26,687 nt of DNA from JBELHR01 sp049606855 (GTDB lineage Bacteria; Bacteroidota; Bacteroidia; Flavobacteriales; Flavobacteriaceae): the NCBI GenBank assembly GCA_049606855.1, contig JBMYVY010000018.1:1-26687 (forward strand), read 5' to 3'. The notes beneath the pieces are model-generated. The model did not search any database. It saw only the letters and a list, made by a program, of their open reading frames with translations, and was not told the origin of the DNA. The translations under genes and the position numbers were made by a program. Every line of letters starts with the position of its first letter. The stretch's first letter is position 1. This document shows positions 16,258 to 25,179 of this stretch, piece by piece.

Positions 16258-17622
16258 ATGTCGAATCAAAATTCACAGGAGCTTTTTGGGCATCCTAAAG
16301 GGCTTTATGTATTATTTTTTGTAGAAATGTGGGAGCGTTTTTCATATTATGGAATGCGTGCACTTTTGACCTTATATCTCGCTGCTCCAATACTTTTGGG
16401 TGATCCTCAAGGAGGAATGGGTTGGTCAAATGCAGAGACTATATCATTTTATGGTACTTATACCATGTTTGTTTATCTAACATCTATTCCTGGAGGATGG
16501 ATCGCTGATAAATGGTTGGGACAGAAAAAAGCCGTTATGTTAGGAGGAATATTACTGTGTATAGGACATGGTATTCTTGCTGTTCCTACGAATTGGGCAT
16601 TCTTCACTGGACTAGTTTTTATTGTTTGTGGTGTTGGATTTTTAAAACCGAATATTTCAACTATGGTTGGAGGTCTTTATCCTGCGGGAGATGACCGTCG
16701 AGACCGTGGATTCTATATTTTTTACATTGGAATTAACCTGGGGGCGTTTTTAGGAGCATTAGCTACTGGATGGGTTGCAGCTGTTTACGGGTGGCACTAC
16801 GGTTTCGGTTTAGCCGGAATTGGAATGTTGTTTGGACAAATTGTTTACATGATGGGTATGAAATACCTTGAAGGTGTTGGCGATCATTTGGGTGACAAAG
16901 CCAGTGAAAGTGAGAAAGAGGCTATGAGTCGACCTTTAACTTCTGTTGAAAAAGATAGAATTAAGGTCTTGTTGATTTCCTTTTTGATCATCATCGTTTT
17001 CTGGGGAGCATTTGAGCAAGCTGGAGGATTGATGAATCTTTATGCAGAACAGAAAACAGATCGTTTTATCCCATGGTTGGACGTAACTGTTCCTGCTGCT
17101 TGGTTCCAATCTGTAAACGCATTTTTTATCATTACTTTGGGAACTGCAGTTGGTTCTTTCTGGTACTGGTGGAAAAGAAAAGGAAAAGAAAGTTCTTCCT
17201 TATTTAAAATGGCTTTAGGGGTAATTATTATGGGATCTGGATTCTTATTTATGACTGCAGCTTCAATGCAGTTTGAAAACACCGGTTCTTCTGCAATGAT
17301 CTGGTTGGTCTTAGCCTATTTATTACACACCATTGGAGAGCTTTGCGCATCTCCTGTAGCCTTGTCATTTATTACTAAATTGGCTCCACTGAAATATGCT
17401 TCATTTATGATGGGAGCTTATTTCGCGGCAACAGGATTGGGGAATAAAGTTGCTGGTGCAGTTGGATCTTATTCTGAATCTGCCGGAGAATTTGAAATCT
17501 TCACAGGAATTGCCATCTTTTGTATAATCTTCGGTCTTTTAGTCTTGGCTCTATTGAAACCACTGAAACGATTGACCCATGGAGCAGAAGACTCAAAAAT
17601 AGAATCTATAGAAACAAATTAA
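16258..17622 (+). CDS. Proton-coupled oligopeptide transporter (POT/PTR2), first copy
   Basis: Inner-membrane di/tripeptide importer of the major facilitator superfamily. The 454-residue protein has about 12 membrane segments and the POT hallmarks: EMWERFSYYGMRALL (23-37, the ExxERFxYYG proton-coupling motif), the GVGFLKPN segment and the PTR2 signature region FYIFYIGINLGAFLG, and GELCASPVALSF near 360. It begins 3 bp after the dipeptidyl peptidase gene and ends 1 bp before a second POT gene. It is shorter than its neighbour by 128 residues because the central segments are fewer, not because of a broken frame. Confidence 0.92.
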   Translation: MSNQNSQELFGHPKGLYVLFFVEMWERFSYYGMRALLTLYLAAPILLGDPQGGMGWSNAETISFYGTYTMFVYLTSIPGGWIADKWLGQKKAVMLGGILLCIGHGILAVPTNWAFFTGLVFIVCGVGFLKPNISTMVGGLYPAGDDRRDRGFYIFYIGINLGAFLGALATGWVAAVYGWHYGFGLAGIGMLFGQIVYMMGMKYLEGVGDHLGDKASESEKEAMSRPLTSVEKDRIKVLLISFLIIIVFWGAFEQAGGLMNLYAEQKTDRFIPWLDVTVPAAWFQSVNAFFIITLGTAVGSFWYWWKRKGKESSSLFKMALGVIIMGSGFLFMTAASMQFENTGSSAMIWLVLAYLLHTIGELCASPVALSFITKLAPLKYASFMMGAYFAATGLGNKVAGAVGSYSESAGEFEIFTGIAIFCIIFGLLVLALLKPLKRLTHGAEDSKIESIETN

Positions 17623-17623
17623 C

Positions 17624-19372
17624 ATGAATACACATCCTACCGACTCACTATTTAAATCCACTGTTTTAGGACATCCAAGTGGACTGTACGTATTGTTTTT
17701 CACAGAAATGTGGGAGCGTTTTTCCTATTACGGAATGCGCGCCTTATTGGTTATGTTTTTTACCGCCTCTTTAATGGATAACGGTTGGGGCTGGCCACAA
17801 GAATGGGCATTTGCTATTTTTGGAACCTATACCTCATTAGTCTATTTATCCACCTTACTCGGGGGCTATTTTGCCGACAAGATTATCGGTTATCGATATG
17901 CTGTGCTCATTGGGGCACTTTTAATGACTTTGGGACATGCAGCGATGTCCGTAGAAACTCCCTTTTTCATTTATACCGGGTTGACCTTATTGGTCTTCGG
18001 AAGTGGATTCTTTAAACCAAATATGACCTCCATTATTTCACAGATGTATGAAAAAAGACCTGAAAAGAAAGATGGAGCATATACCATTTTCTATATGGGC
18101 GTAAATTCTGGAGCCTTTTTAGGGATTTTATTATGTGGTTATTTTGGAGAACAAGTAGGTTGGTCTTGGGGATTTGGTTTAGCAGGAGTATTTATGCTTT
18201 TTGGTTTATTACAATTCTGGTTTGCCCAAGGAATCTTTGGTTCGATTGGACTCAAACCTAAAAAGCAAGAAAAAGGGGAACAAGTAGTACTTGGAGCTGA
18301 TGAACCAAAACTAAACCCTTTTACAAATTTCCAACTTTTATTAATTGGAGTTTCAGCCTTGATTGGTCTATTATGGATTTTTAATGATCCTATTTCCAAA
18401 ATTTCTGAAGGAGCTTATAACGTGTTCGGTTTTCTGGGCGAAAATGGACCTAATATTGCGATTTTAACCGCATTGATTTTGTTTTTACTCTTATTATTCA
18501 TTCGTATCCCACGTTATGACAAAATAACTCGTGATCGTATGTTGGCTGTAATTTTCTTCGCCTTTATAACGATCTTCTTTTGGGCCATATTTGAGCAAGC
18601 ACCTAGTTCTCTTACAATTTTTGCTAGAGATTATACACAACGATTATTAGAGGGTGATGCGGCATTTACCTTTAAAATTGTAAACACCTTAATGACCGTT
18701 ATTCCTCTTGGAGTGATCACTTGGGTACTTTTGAAGCTCTTCGGTCAAACTTTTTCAAAATATCCAATTTCCAATGTTTTCCTTGGATTGAGTTTTGTAA
18801 TTATTTGGGGACTCGCCATTTGGATGTTAAATAGAGAATTTGAAAAAGATATTGCTGAAATCCCAGCCTCATGGTTTGGTGTATTGAACTCTTTGTTCAT
18901 TATTACCTTGGCTCCACTTTTCTCAAAATGGTGGGAATCGAAATACAACCCTTCAGCGAACATGAAATACGCAATAGGAATGGGCTTATTGGGACTTGGT
19001 ATGGCAATGGTTGCCTTAGGTTCCGCATCCATCCCTGTTGGAGCTAAAACAGCAAGTGTCAGTATCATTTGGTTGATTTTGGTCTACCTATTTCATACTA
19101 TGGGAGAATTGTGTATTTCTCCAGTAGCACTTTCTTACGTAAGTAAATTAGTACCTGGAAGAATGATTGCAATGATGTTCGGTATATGGTATTTGGCTGT
19201 AGCGATCGGAATGAAAATGGCCGGTATGTTTGGGGAAGCCTCAGCTTCCATTTCCAAAACGGAAGGAATCTCATATTTTTTCTGGATGCTAACCTCAATA
19301 GCCGTCGCATTAGCGGTCTTGGCAGCAGCGCTTAGCCCAGTTGTAAAAAAACTAATGCACGGAGTGCGTTAA
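17624..19372 (+). CDS. Proton-coupled oligopeptide transporter (POT/PTR2), second copy
   Basis: Second di/tripeptide importer, 582 residues. The N-terminal block EMWERFSYYGMRALL (28-42) is identical to the first copy and GELCISPVALSYVSKL is near-identical, so the two probably arose by an old tandem duplication. It differs by a longer middle: an inserted stretch (about 200-300) with extra hydrophobic segments and a charged linker (LKPKKQEKGEQVVLG). This size is usual for Bacteroidota POT proteins. Divergence suggests different peptide preferences, though this is inference. The stop is 1 bp from the stop of the convergent comEC-like gene, and a terminator follows at once. Confidence 0.92.
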   Translation: MNTHPTDSLFKSTVLGHPSGLYVLFFTEMWERFSYYGMRALLVMFFTASLMDNGWGWPQEWAFAIFGTYTSLVYLSTLLGGYFADKIIGYRYAVLIGALLMTLGHAAMSVETPFFIYTGLTLLVFGSGFFKPNMTSIISQMYEKRPEKKDGAYTIFYMGVNSGAFLGILLCGYFGEQVGWSWGFGLAGVFMLFGLLQFWFAQGIFGSIGLKPKKQEKGEQVVLGADEPKLNPFTNFQLLLIGVSALIGLLWIFNDPISKISEGAYNVFGFLGENGPNIAILTALILFLLLLFIRIPRYDKITRDRMLAVIFFAFITIFFWAIFEQAPSSLTIFARDYTQRLLEGDAAFTFKIVNTLMTVIPLGVITWVLLKLFGQTFSKYPISNVFLGLSFVIIWGLAIWMLNREFEKDIAEIPASWFGVLNSLFIITLAPLFSKWWESKYNPSANMKYAIGMGLLGLGMAMVALGSASIPVGAKTASVSIIWLILVYLFHTMGELCISPVALSYVSKLVPGRMIAMMFGIWYLAVAIGMKMAGMFGEASASISKTEGISYFFWMLTSIAVALAVLAAALSPVVKKLMHGVR

Positions 19373-19373
19373 A

Positions 19374-21011
19374 CTAAAAAGCCCTCATTTCGAGGGCTTT
19401 TTTTAAACCTTCTAATTCCGGAACCCCATAGATCAACTTAGATGGAATTTTATGCTCTTGAAAATACCTCATCCATGACTTTCTAAGGTATGGACTGTTC
19501 ATGTAATCAACCAGAACCAACCCACTTCCTTTTAAACGACCTGGATGAATTTTAGGATTTCCTTTTAAATGCACCACTTGTTTTTTATTATTTGAAAAGC
19601 TCTCGGGGAACCTATCTTCAATTAACACATATTCCAGTTCCTCGTTTTGAAAAATCGATTGGTAAAGATGCAGTGGTTCAGTAGTCTTTTCTCTATTCAA
19701 AAAGAAATTTAGATGTATAGACAAGCCAAAAAACAGGAGTACAAATTTTAAACGCATGGTACGCAAAAACAAAACCAACACAAGGGTAATTAGTCCAGAA
19801 AACATCAAAGCATTTTCTGAAAAATCACTAAACTCAACGAGCCCTCCTATTTTTCTAAAATATGTGGAGAAGCTCATAAAATGGGTTTGAATCCACAACT
19901 GCAACTCGATCTGTTGTACCCCAAATAATTCCATGACAAAAAGAATATAATAGCTCATTAACAGCAGACTTAAAATGGGGCTCATTAAAACACTTACAGC
20001 AATCCCGCCAAAGGCAAATTGTTTAAAATAATAAAGGCTTAATCCGACTAAAGGAATTTGAGCAAAAAAAGCTGCATAAACAGGATCCATAATCCCATTA
20101 AATAACCGCGCTCCCCTTTTGCTCAATGACCACCTCCACGTTTCTCGTTTGGGCCAGAGATAAACAATACTTCCCACGGCCAAAAAACTAAACTGAAAAC
20201 TTAGATTAAAAACAATCTCAGGCCAAATTAATAAAGAACATACGGAGAGGATTAGTATAATATTGAGTCCACTGGTTTTAACTTGAAACAGTTTAGCCAA
20301 TACATAAATTCCATACATGGCGAATGCTCGAGTAAAGGATAAAGGGAAATCCAGGAATATCAAATAAGAACTTAGCGTAATCAATTCCAAAACCTGAAAC
20401 CATTTACGATGGCGAAAGCCCCAAAAGATAAGCTTTAAAAACAATACCACATAGGCCAAATGCATTCCAGAAAGCGCCAAAAAATGGCCTAAGCCGATCG
20501 CCCGGAATAAATCCAAATGTTCTTCGGACAACTCACTCGAATTCCCTTTAATTAACGCTAAATAGAGTGGAGCTTCAGTTGGCCTTTTATTTAAGTTAGC
20601 TTCAATTAAGTCAGATTTAGATATGAAATTTAGGCCTGTTTTTAATTTAGAACGATGTATCCAAAAATGATCAGTTTTTTGCAAAATAATATCCTTAGCA
20701 TAAATTTTGACAGAGGATTGATTACAATAATTAAGTACAGCAACATTAGAACCCATCATAGTTACCTTATGATAGGCCAACGCATCAATACAACGACCTA
20801 AATTAGATTTAGCCCTTCGTAAATTATCAAACTGCCATAATTGAAATGCAGCAAATAATACGATACATGAAGCAAAACGAACGGGTCTAGACCAAATTCC
20901 AATAATTCCCAAAATAAATGGGATATACCAATCTATTACATCTTTAAAAAAGGAGGTAAAAACCAAACATAGTAGTACAAAAAACAATCCTTTATCCCTT
21001 AATCTCTCCAT
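19374..21011 (-). CDS. ComEC/Rec2-family membrane protein, short form
   Basis: DNA-uptake channel family. The 545-residue protein has two N-terminal membrane segments (about 8-60), a soluble OB-like segment (about 80-140) and the Competence domain (about 155-430) with GLGHFLALSGMHLAYV (173-188), the family signature. Typical ComEC proteins carry a C-terminal metallo-beta-lactamase-like nuclease domain; here only about 110 residues follow the last membrane segment, and no HxHxDH metal motif is present. Many Bacteroidota versions are similarly short. It is the last gene of the surE-lpxB-comEC unit, 25 bp after lpxB, and its 3' codons form half of the shared terminator. Whether it mediates transformation is unknown. 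Confidence 0.82.
   Translation of the reverse strand: MERLRDKGLFFVLLCLVFTSFFKDVIDWYIPFILGIIGIWSRPVRFASCIVLFAAFQLWQFDNLRRAKSNLGRCIDALAYHKVTMMGSNVAVLNYCNQSSVKIYAKDIILQKTDHFWIHRSKLKTGLNFISKSDLIEANLNKRPTEAPLYLALIKGNSSELSEEHLDLFRAIGLGHFLALSGMHLAYVVLFLKLIFWGFRHRKWFQVLELITLSSYLIFLDFPLSFTRAFAMYGIYVLAKLFQVKTSGLNIILILSVCSLLIWPEIVFNLSFQFSFLAVGSIVYLWPKRETWRWSLSKRGARLFNGIMDPVYAAFFAQIPLVGLSLYYFKQFAFGGIAVSVLMSPILSLLLMSYYILFVMELFGVQQIELQLWIQTHFMSFSTYFRKIGGLVEFSDFSENALMFSGLITLVLVLFLRTMRLKFVLLFFGLSIHLNFFLNREKTTEPLHLYQSIFQNEELEYVLIEDRFPESFSNNKKQVVHLKGNPKIHPGRLKGSGLVLVDYMNSPYLRKSWMRYFQEHKIPSKLIYGVPELEGLKKALEMRAF
19376..19404. terminator. Bidirectional terminator between POT operon and comEC-like gene
   Basis: Stem AAAAAGCCCTC (19376-19386) with GAGGGCTTTTT (19392-19402), loop ATTTC, with a T run to 19404 on the plus side and an A run on the other. 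It serves both strands and overlaps the last codons and stop of the comEC-like gene. Confidence 0.85.
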
Positions 21012-21036
21012 AAGGAATCAAGATAAAAAAGTAGAC

Positions 21037-22158
21037 TTATTTAGTCGTAAAAGAGTCGACTATGTGCTTTGCAACTCGAGCAGATGCTCCCCCTCCACCC
21101 AGTATTTCTGCCAGGTTCGCATACTCAGTAGCCATTATTTCCCGATGCTTCTTATCCAAAATATGATCCAATTCTTTTCTGAGTCTATTGGTATTTAAAT
21201 CCCCTTGAATAAGCTCTTTAACCACTTCCTTATCCATGATTAAATTTACTAAAGAAATATACTTTAAATCGACAACAGCCTTGGCAATTCGGTAAGAAAT
21301 AGGGCTGGTTTTGTAACAAACTACTTGTGGGACCCTAAATAATGCAGTTTCTAAAGTGGCTGTTCCCGAGGTAACCAATCCAGCATGAGCCACCCCAAGT
21401 AAATCGTAGGTTCTATTGGATAAAAAATGAACATGATCCATTTCAATGAAGGGCTCATAAAATTCAAAATCGATACTCGGTGCTCCAGCTATGACAAATT
21501 CATAGCCCGGATAATCTTTGATCACAGATAACATGACCGAGAGAATCTTTGAAATCTCCTGTTTTCGAGACCCTGGTAATAAAGCAATAATTGGTTTATC
21601 TGAGTTAATATTCAACTCGGCTCTCAATGCCGACTCGTTCACAGGTGGCAGATCTTTTATGGCATCGAGTAAAGGGTTCCCTAAATAGTAAACCTTATAA
21701 TCGTGCTTGGATTCATAGAAATCTTTTTCAAAAGGCAATATACAATAGAGGTAATCAAAATCTCTTTTGATTTTTTTTACTCTATTTTCCTTCCATGCCC
21801 ATACCGTTGGAGAAATATAATAATGGGTTGGAATGCCCTGTTTCTTTGCAAACTCCGCTATCCTCATATTAAACCCAGGATAATCGATGAATATGACCGC
21901 ATCAGGATTATAGCTCAGTAAATCCTTTTTACAAAAGGAAAGATTGTTTAAAATGGTTCTCAGATTCATAGCAACCTCAGCAAAACCCATAAAAGCCAAA
22001 TCCCTATAGTGCTTCACTAAAGTGCCGCCTTGTTCTTGCATTAAATCTCCACCCCAGAATCTAAATTCTGCTTGAGGATCTAAACCCTTAATTTCCTTCA
22101 TTAAATTGGCTCCATGCAGATCTCCTGAAGCTTCCCCAGCTATAATATAATACTTCAT
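21037..22158 (-). CDS. lpxB: Lipid-A-disaccharide synthase
   Basis: Glycosyltransferase (GT19) that joins UDP-diacylglucosamine and lipid X to form the lipid A disaccharide at the inner membrane. The 373-residue product opens with MKYYIIAGEASGDLHGANL, the family N-terminus, and contains YYISPTVWAWKENRVKKIK (about 117-135), LLPGSRKQEI (about 196-205) and the nucleotide-sugar site VTSGTATLETALF (about 262-274). I chose the ATG at 22158, which overlaps the surE stop by one base (TAATG); an open ATG at 22170 would only add MGFI. It lies between surE and the comEC-like gene. Confidence 0.92.
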   Translation of the reverse strand: MKYYIIAGEASGDLHGANLMKEIKGLDPQAEFRFWGGDLMQEQGGTLVKHYRDLAFMGFAEVAMNLRTILNNLSFCKKDLLSYNPDAVIFIDYPGFNMRIAEFAKKQGIPTHYYISPTVWAWKENRVKKIKRDFDYLYCILPFEKDFYESKHDYKVYYLGNPLLDAIKDLPPVNESALRAELNINSDKPIIALLPGSRKQEISKILSVMLSVIKDYPGYEFVIAGAPSIDFEFYEPFIEMDHVHFLSNRTYDLLGVAHAGLVTSGTATLETALFRVPQVVCYKTSPISYRIAKAVVDLKYISLVNLIMDKEVVKELIQGDLNTNRLRKELDHILDKKHREIMATEYANLAEILGGGGASARVAKHIVDSFTTK

Positions 22159-22916
22159 TATAAATCCCAATTTTTAACTTCAGTAATAGCCTGATAGGCA
22201 GTTAAGTCAAATTGACAAGGAACTAAAGAGGCAAAACCATCTTCCAAAGCTGCTATATCAGTATCCTTTCCTTCATCCATATTTAAAAATCGACCGGTCA
22301 ACCAAAAGTAGTTCTTTCCATGTGGGTTCGTTCTTTTATCCAAGGTTTCAATCCAATTTCCTCTAGCCTGGCGGCAAACTTTTATACCCTTAATTTCACC
22401 AGTTGGGAAATTCACATTAAATACCACATCTTTGGGCATTCCCTTTTCCAAAACCTGATTTACTACCTTTTTAACAAAGGGTCCGCAATGACTGAAATCT
22501 GTTTTCCAAGAAAAATCCAACAAAGAAAATCCAATAGCCGGCACCCCTTCAATTCCAGCTTCTATCGCAGCACTCATCGTACCCGAATAAATAACGGAAA
22601 TCGATGAATTTGCACCGTGGTTAATACCTGATACGCACAGGTCTGGTTTGCGATCCAAAATATCATGTAAGGCTAATTTAACGCAATCTGCAGGGGTTCC
22701 CGAACATGAAAATTCACGCTGTGGACCATCGCTTTCCAATTCTTGATAATGTAATACAGTATCCACAGAAATCGCATGCCCTTTTCCACTTTGAGGCTTA
22801 TCAGGTGCGACAACAACTACGTCACCAACAGCATTCATTTGCTCAATTAAAAAGCGAATTCCAGGTGCTTGGATAGAATCGTCATTTGTGATAAGTATAA
22901 GTGGTCGTTTGGACAT
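22158..22916 (-). CDS. surE: 5'/3'-nucleotidase SurE
   Basis: Metal-dependent phosphatase for nucleoside monophosphates. The 252-residue product has the SurE N-terminal motif ILITNDDSIQAPGI (7-20) with Asp12 and Asp13, Ser43 in PQSGKGHAIS and Asn99 in SGINHGANSS, the four expected metal ligands, and CSGTPADCVKLAL (71-83). The usual NDDG is NDDS here. It is first in the surE-lpxB-comEC unit; a -7 element lies 20 bases before its ATG. The gene is divergent from the tail-specific protease across a 157-bp gap. Confidence 0.92.
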   Translation of the reverse strand: MSKRPLILITNDDSIQAPGIRFLIEQMNAVGDVVVVAPDKPQSGKGHAISVDTVLHYQELESDGPQREFSCSGTPADCVKLALHDILDRKPDLCVSGINHGANSSISVIYSGTMSAAIEAGIEGVPAIGFSLLDFSWKTDFSHCGPFVKKVVNQVLEKGMPKDVVFNVNFPTGEIKGIKVCRQARGNWIETLDKRTNPHGKNYFWLTGRFLNMDEGKDTDIAALEDGFASLVPCQFDLTAYQAITEVKNWDL

Positions 22917-22935
22917 ATGGAATGAATTTTACAAA

Positions 22936-22943
22936 CAAAAATA
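22936..22943 (-). promoter_or_regulatory. -7 promoter element of the surE operon
   Basis: Minus-strand TATTTTTG matches TAnnTTTG exactly and ends 19 bases before the surE ATG. No clear -33 element is visible. Confidence 0.45.
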
Positions 22944-23073
22944 AAGTAATTCACCTTGATTTTAACATTTTCTAAGGAATAGTTGAACTAAAAATTAGAT
23001 AAACTTGTAAAATGGACCATTATTGTAAAAATGTTTTTATTTTGGTCTTAGGGGAACTTTTTAAACTAAATCA

Positions 23074-25179
23074 ATGAAAGCTAACAAATATATCTTAATA
23101 ACTCTTGTAATAATCTCAGGGTTAATTTTTGGTTTTAAGCAAGCAGAAGAAGATGATAAAGAACAGGTATTAATGGCTGTTCTAGAATGGATACTAATAA
23201 ATGGTCATTATAGTCCAGTTGATGTCAATGATGATTTTTCAAAAGACATTTATACCAAATTTATTGAAGAAATAGATCCTTCAAAAAGATACTTCACTCA
23301 AGAAGACCTCAATCATTTCTCAATCTATGAGTTAATTATTGATGATCAGTTTAAAAATCAAGACCTCTCCTTTTTCAATTATGTATACGAACGTTTTTTA
23401 CAGCGGAAAGATGAATCTGTGACTATTTACAGAGAAATCCTTTCTCAGCCCTTTAACTTTGAAATTGAGGAGACTTTAGACATGGAATATGAAGACACTA
23501 AACCTGCTTCAAATGAAAATGAATTGGTTGATCATTGGAGAAAACAGTTGAAATTAACCACTTTGAGTCGACTTTATGACAAAATTGAAGTGGAAAAAGA
23601 AAAGGCTGAAGAAGATCCCAATTATACCATGAAAAGCTTCGAGGTTTTGGAAAAAGAATCCAGAGAAAGAACGCTTTCCAATATGGACGATTTATACGAA
23701 CGTATGGATGAAATGCGACGCGCAGATTGGTTGGGTATTTATGTAAATACAATTGTAGAGGAATTCGATCCACATTCAAGTTATTTTTCTCCGGAAATCA
23801 AAGAACGATTTGATGTATCAATGGCTGGGGAATTTGAAGGAATCGGTGCTCGATTGACTAAGGATAAAGAATACACTAAGGTTGCTGAACTTATCTCAGG
23901 AGGTCCTGCGTGGAAACAAGGGAAACTAGAGGTTGGTGACTTAATTACTAAAGTAGCTCAAGGCGATGAAGAGCCTGTTGATATTGTAGGAATGCGTTTA
24001 GATGACGCGATCAAATTCATCAAAGGTGACAAAGGCACTACCGTTAAACTAACGGTGAAGAAAATTGACGGAACAACAGATGTCATCGCTATTGTACGAG
24101 ATGAAGTTCAACTTGAAGAAACTTTTCTAAAGACCTCACTCGTCGAGATGAATGATGAAAAGATGGCAGTAATTAACCTTCCTAAATTTTACATCAATTT
24201 CAACGACAAAAATGCCCGTGATTCTGGTAAAGATATGAAGGAGGCCATCGAGGAGTTAAACGAGGATAACGTCGATGGATTAATCATTGATCTTAGAAAT
24301 AACGGAGGAGGTTCTTTAAAAACTGCTATCGAAATAGCCGGTTTATTTATTGATAAAGGGCCCGTAGTTCAGGTAAAATATCGTGGCGATGATCCGAAAA
24401 TTTACCGCGACGCAGACAACAAAATATACTGGAACAAGCCACTGGTTATCTTAGTAAATGAACTTTCGGCTTCGGCTTCGGAAATTTTTGCCGCTGCCAT
24501 GCAAGATTACAACAGAGCGATTATTATGGGATCCAATCAATCCTTTGGTAAAGGAACGGTCCAAAATGTGGTTCCACTTAATGAATATTACAAGTATCCA
24601 GATGATCTAGGCGCATTAAAAATGACCATTCAAAAATTCTATAGAATTAGCGGAGGAAGCACGCAATTGGAAGGTGTACGTTCCGATATCACGATGCCAG
24701 ATCGCTATTCCTATATGGAAATTGGAGAACGAGAGTTTTCTAACCCACTTCCATACGATAAAATTGCGGCTGCAAAATACCAAGTTGTAAACAGTTACAG
24801 CAATAAAGATCAGGTAATCGAACAGAGTCAACAGCGTATCATGGGGGATCCTAAATTTGCCTTAATGGATGAATTTGCGAAATGGACTGAAGTAAATGCG
24901 AATGATAATACCTACTCTTTAAATTTGAAAGCATTTGAGGCTGAAGCCAAAGCCCATGAGCAATCTGCGATGAAATTCGATACGGTTTATAAATTTGATT
25001 CTAATCTCAAGTTTTATTCACCGCGAAGTGAACTTCCAGCATTAGCACAGGACAGTATCTTAGCTAAAAAACGTGAAATTTGGCATAAAAATTTATCTCA
25101 AGATATGTATATTAGCGAGGCCTTAAAAGTTCTAAGTTCACTAGAAATGAATCAAGGACAGGCGCTCAATAAGTATTAA
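23074..25179 (+). CDS. Tail-specific carboxy-terminal processing protease (S41, Prc type)
   Basis: Periplasmic serine protease that degrades or trims proteins from the C-terminus. The 701-residue product has an N-terminal signal or anchor (ANKYILITLVIISGLIFGF), the Prc N-terminal helical domain (about 30-235), a PDZ domain (about 250-335, GIGARLTKDKEYTKVAEL), the S41 core (about 355-545) and a C-terminal helical domain. The catalytic pair is Ser467 in NELSASASEIFAAAMQDY and Lys493 in SFGKGTVQ, and the DLRNNGGGSL loop (406-415) is intact. The order and length match E. coli Prc. The stop codon adjoins the ATG of the permease gene. Upstream, only a one-mismatch -7 element (TAAACTTG, 23000-23007) was seen. 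Confidence 0.92.
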   Translation: MKANKYILITLVIISGLIFGFKQAEEDDKEQVLMAVLEWILINGHYSPVDVNDDFSKDIYTKFIEEIDPSKRYFTQEDLNHFSIYELIIDDQFKNQDLSFFNYVYERFLQRKDESVTIYREILSQPFNFEIEETLDMEYEDTKPASNENELVDHWRKQLKLTTLSRLYDKIEVEKEKAEEDPNYTMKSFEVLEKESRERTLSNMDDLYERMDEMRRADWLGIYVNTIVEEFDPHSSYFSPEIKERFDVSMAGEFEGIGARLTKDKEYTKVAELISGGPAWKQGKLEVGDLITKVAQGDEEPVDIVGMRLDDAIKFIKGDKGTTVKLTVKKIDGTTDVIAIVRDEVQLEETFLKTSLVEMNDEKMAVINLPKFYINFNDKNARDSGKDMKEAIEELNEDNVDGLIIDLRNNGGGSLKTAIEIAGLFIDKGPVVQVKYRGDDPKIYRDADNKIYWNKPLVILVNELSASASEIFAAAMQDYNRAIIMGSNQSFGKGTVQNVVPLNEYYKYPDDLGALKMTIQKFYRISGGSTQLEGVRSDITMPDRYSYMEIGEREFSNPLPYDKIAAAKYQVVNSYSNKDQVIEQSQQRIMGDPKFALMDEFAKWTEVNANDNTYSLNLKAFEAEAKAHEQSAMKFDTVYKFDSNLKFYSPRSELPALAQDSILAKKREIWHKNLSQDMYISEALKVLSSLEMNQGQALNKY

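Noticed and set aside
16258..17622. Truncated or frameshifted first POT transporter
   Set aside because: The 454-residue frame is continuous and keeps both N- and C-terminal signatures, so its shorter size is natural.
22159..22170. lpxB start four codons upstream
   Set aside because: The family begins at MKYYIIAGE, and the ATG at 22158 gives the one-base TAATG coupling with surE.
22983..23007. TTG-N14-TAAACTTG as promoter of the tail-specific protease
   Set aside because: One mismatch in the -7 element and a short spacer leave it too weak for a feature call.
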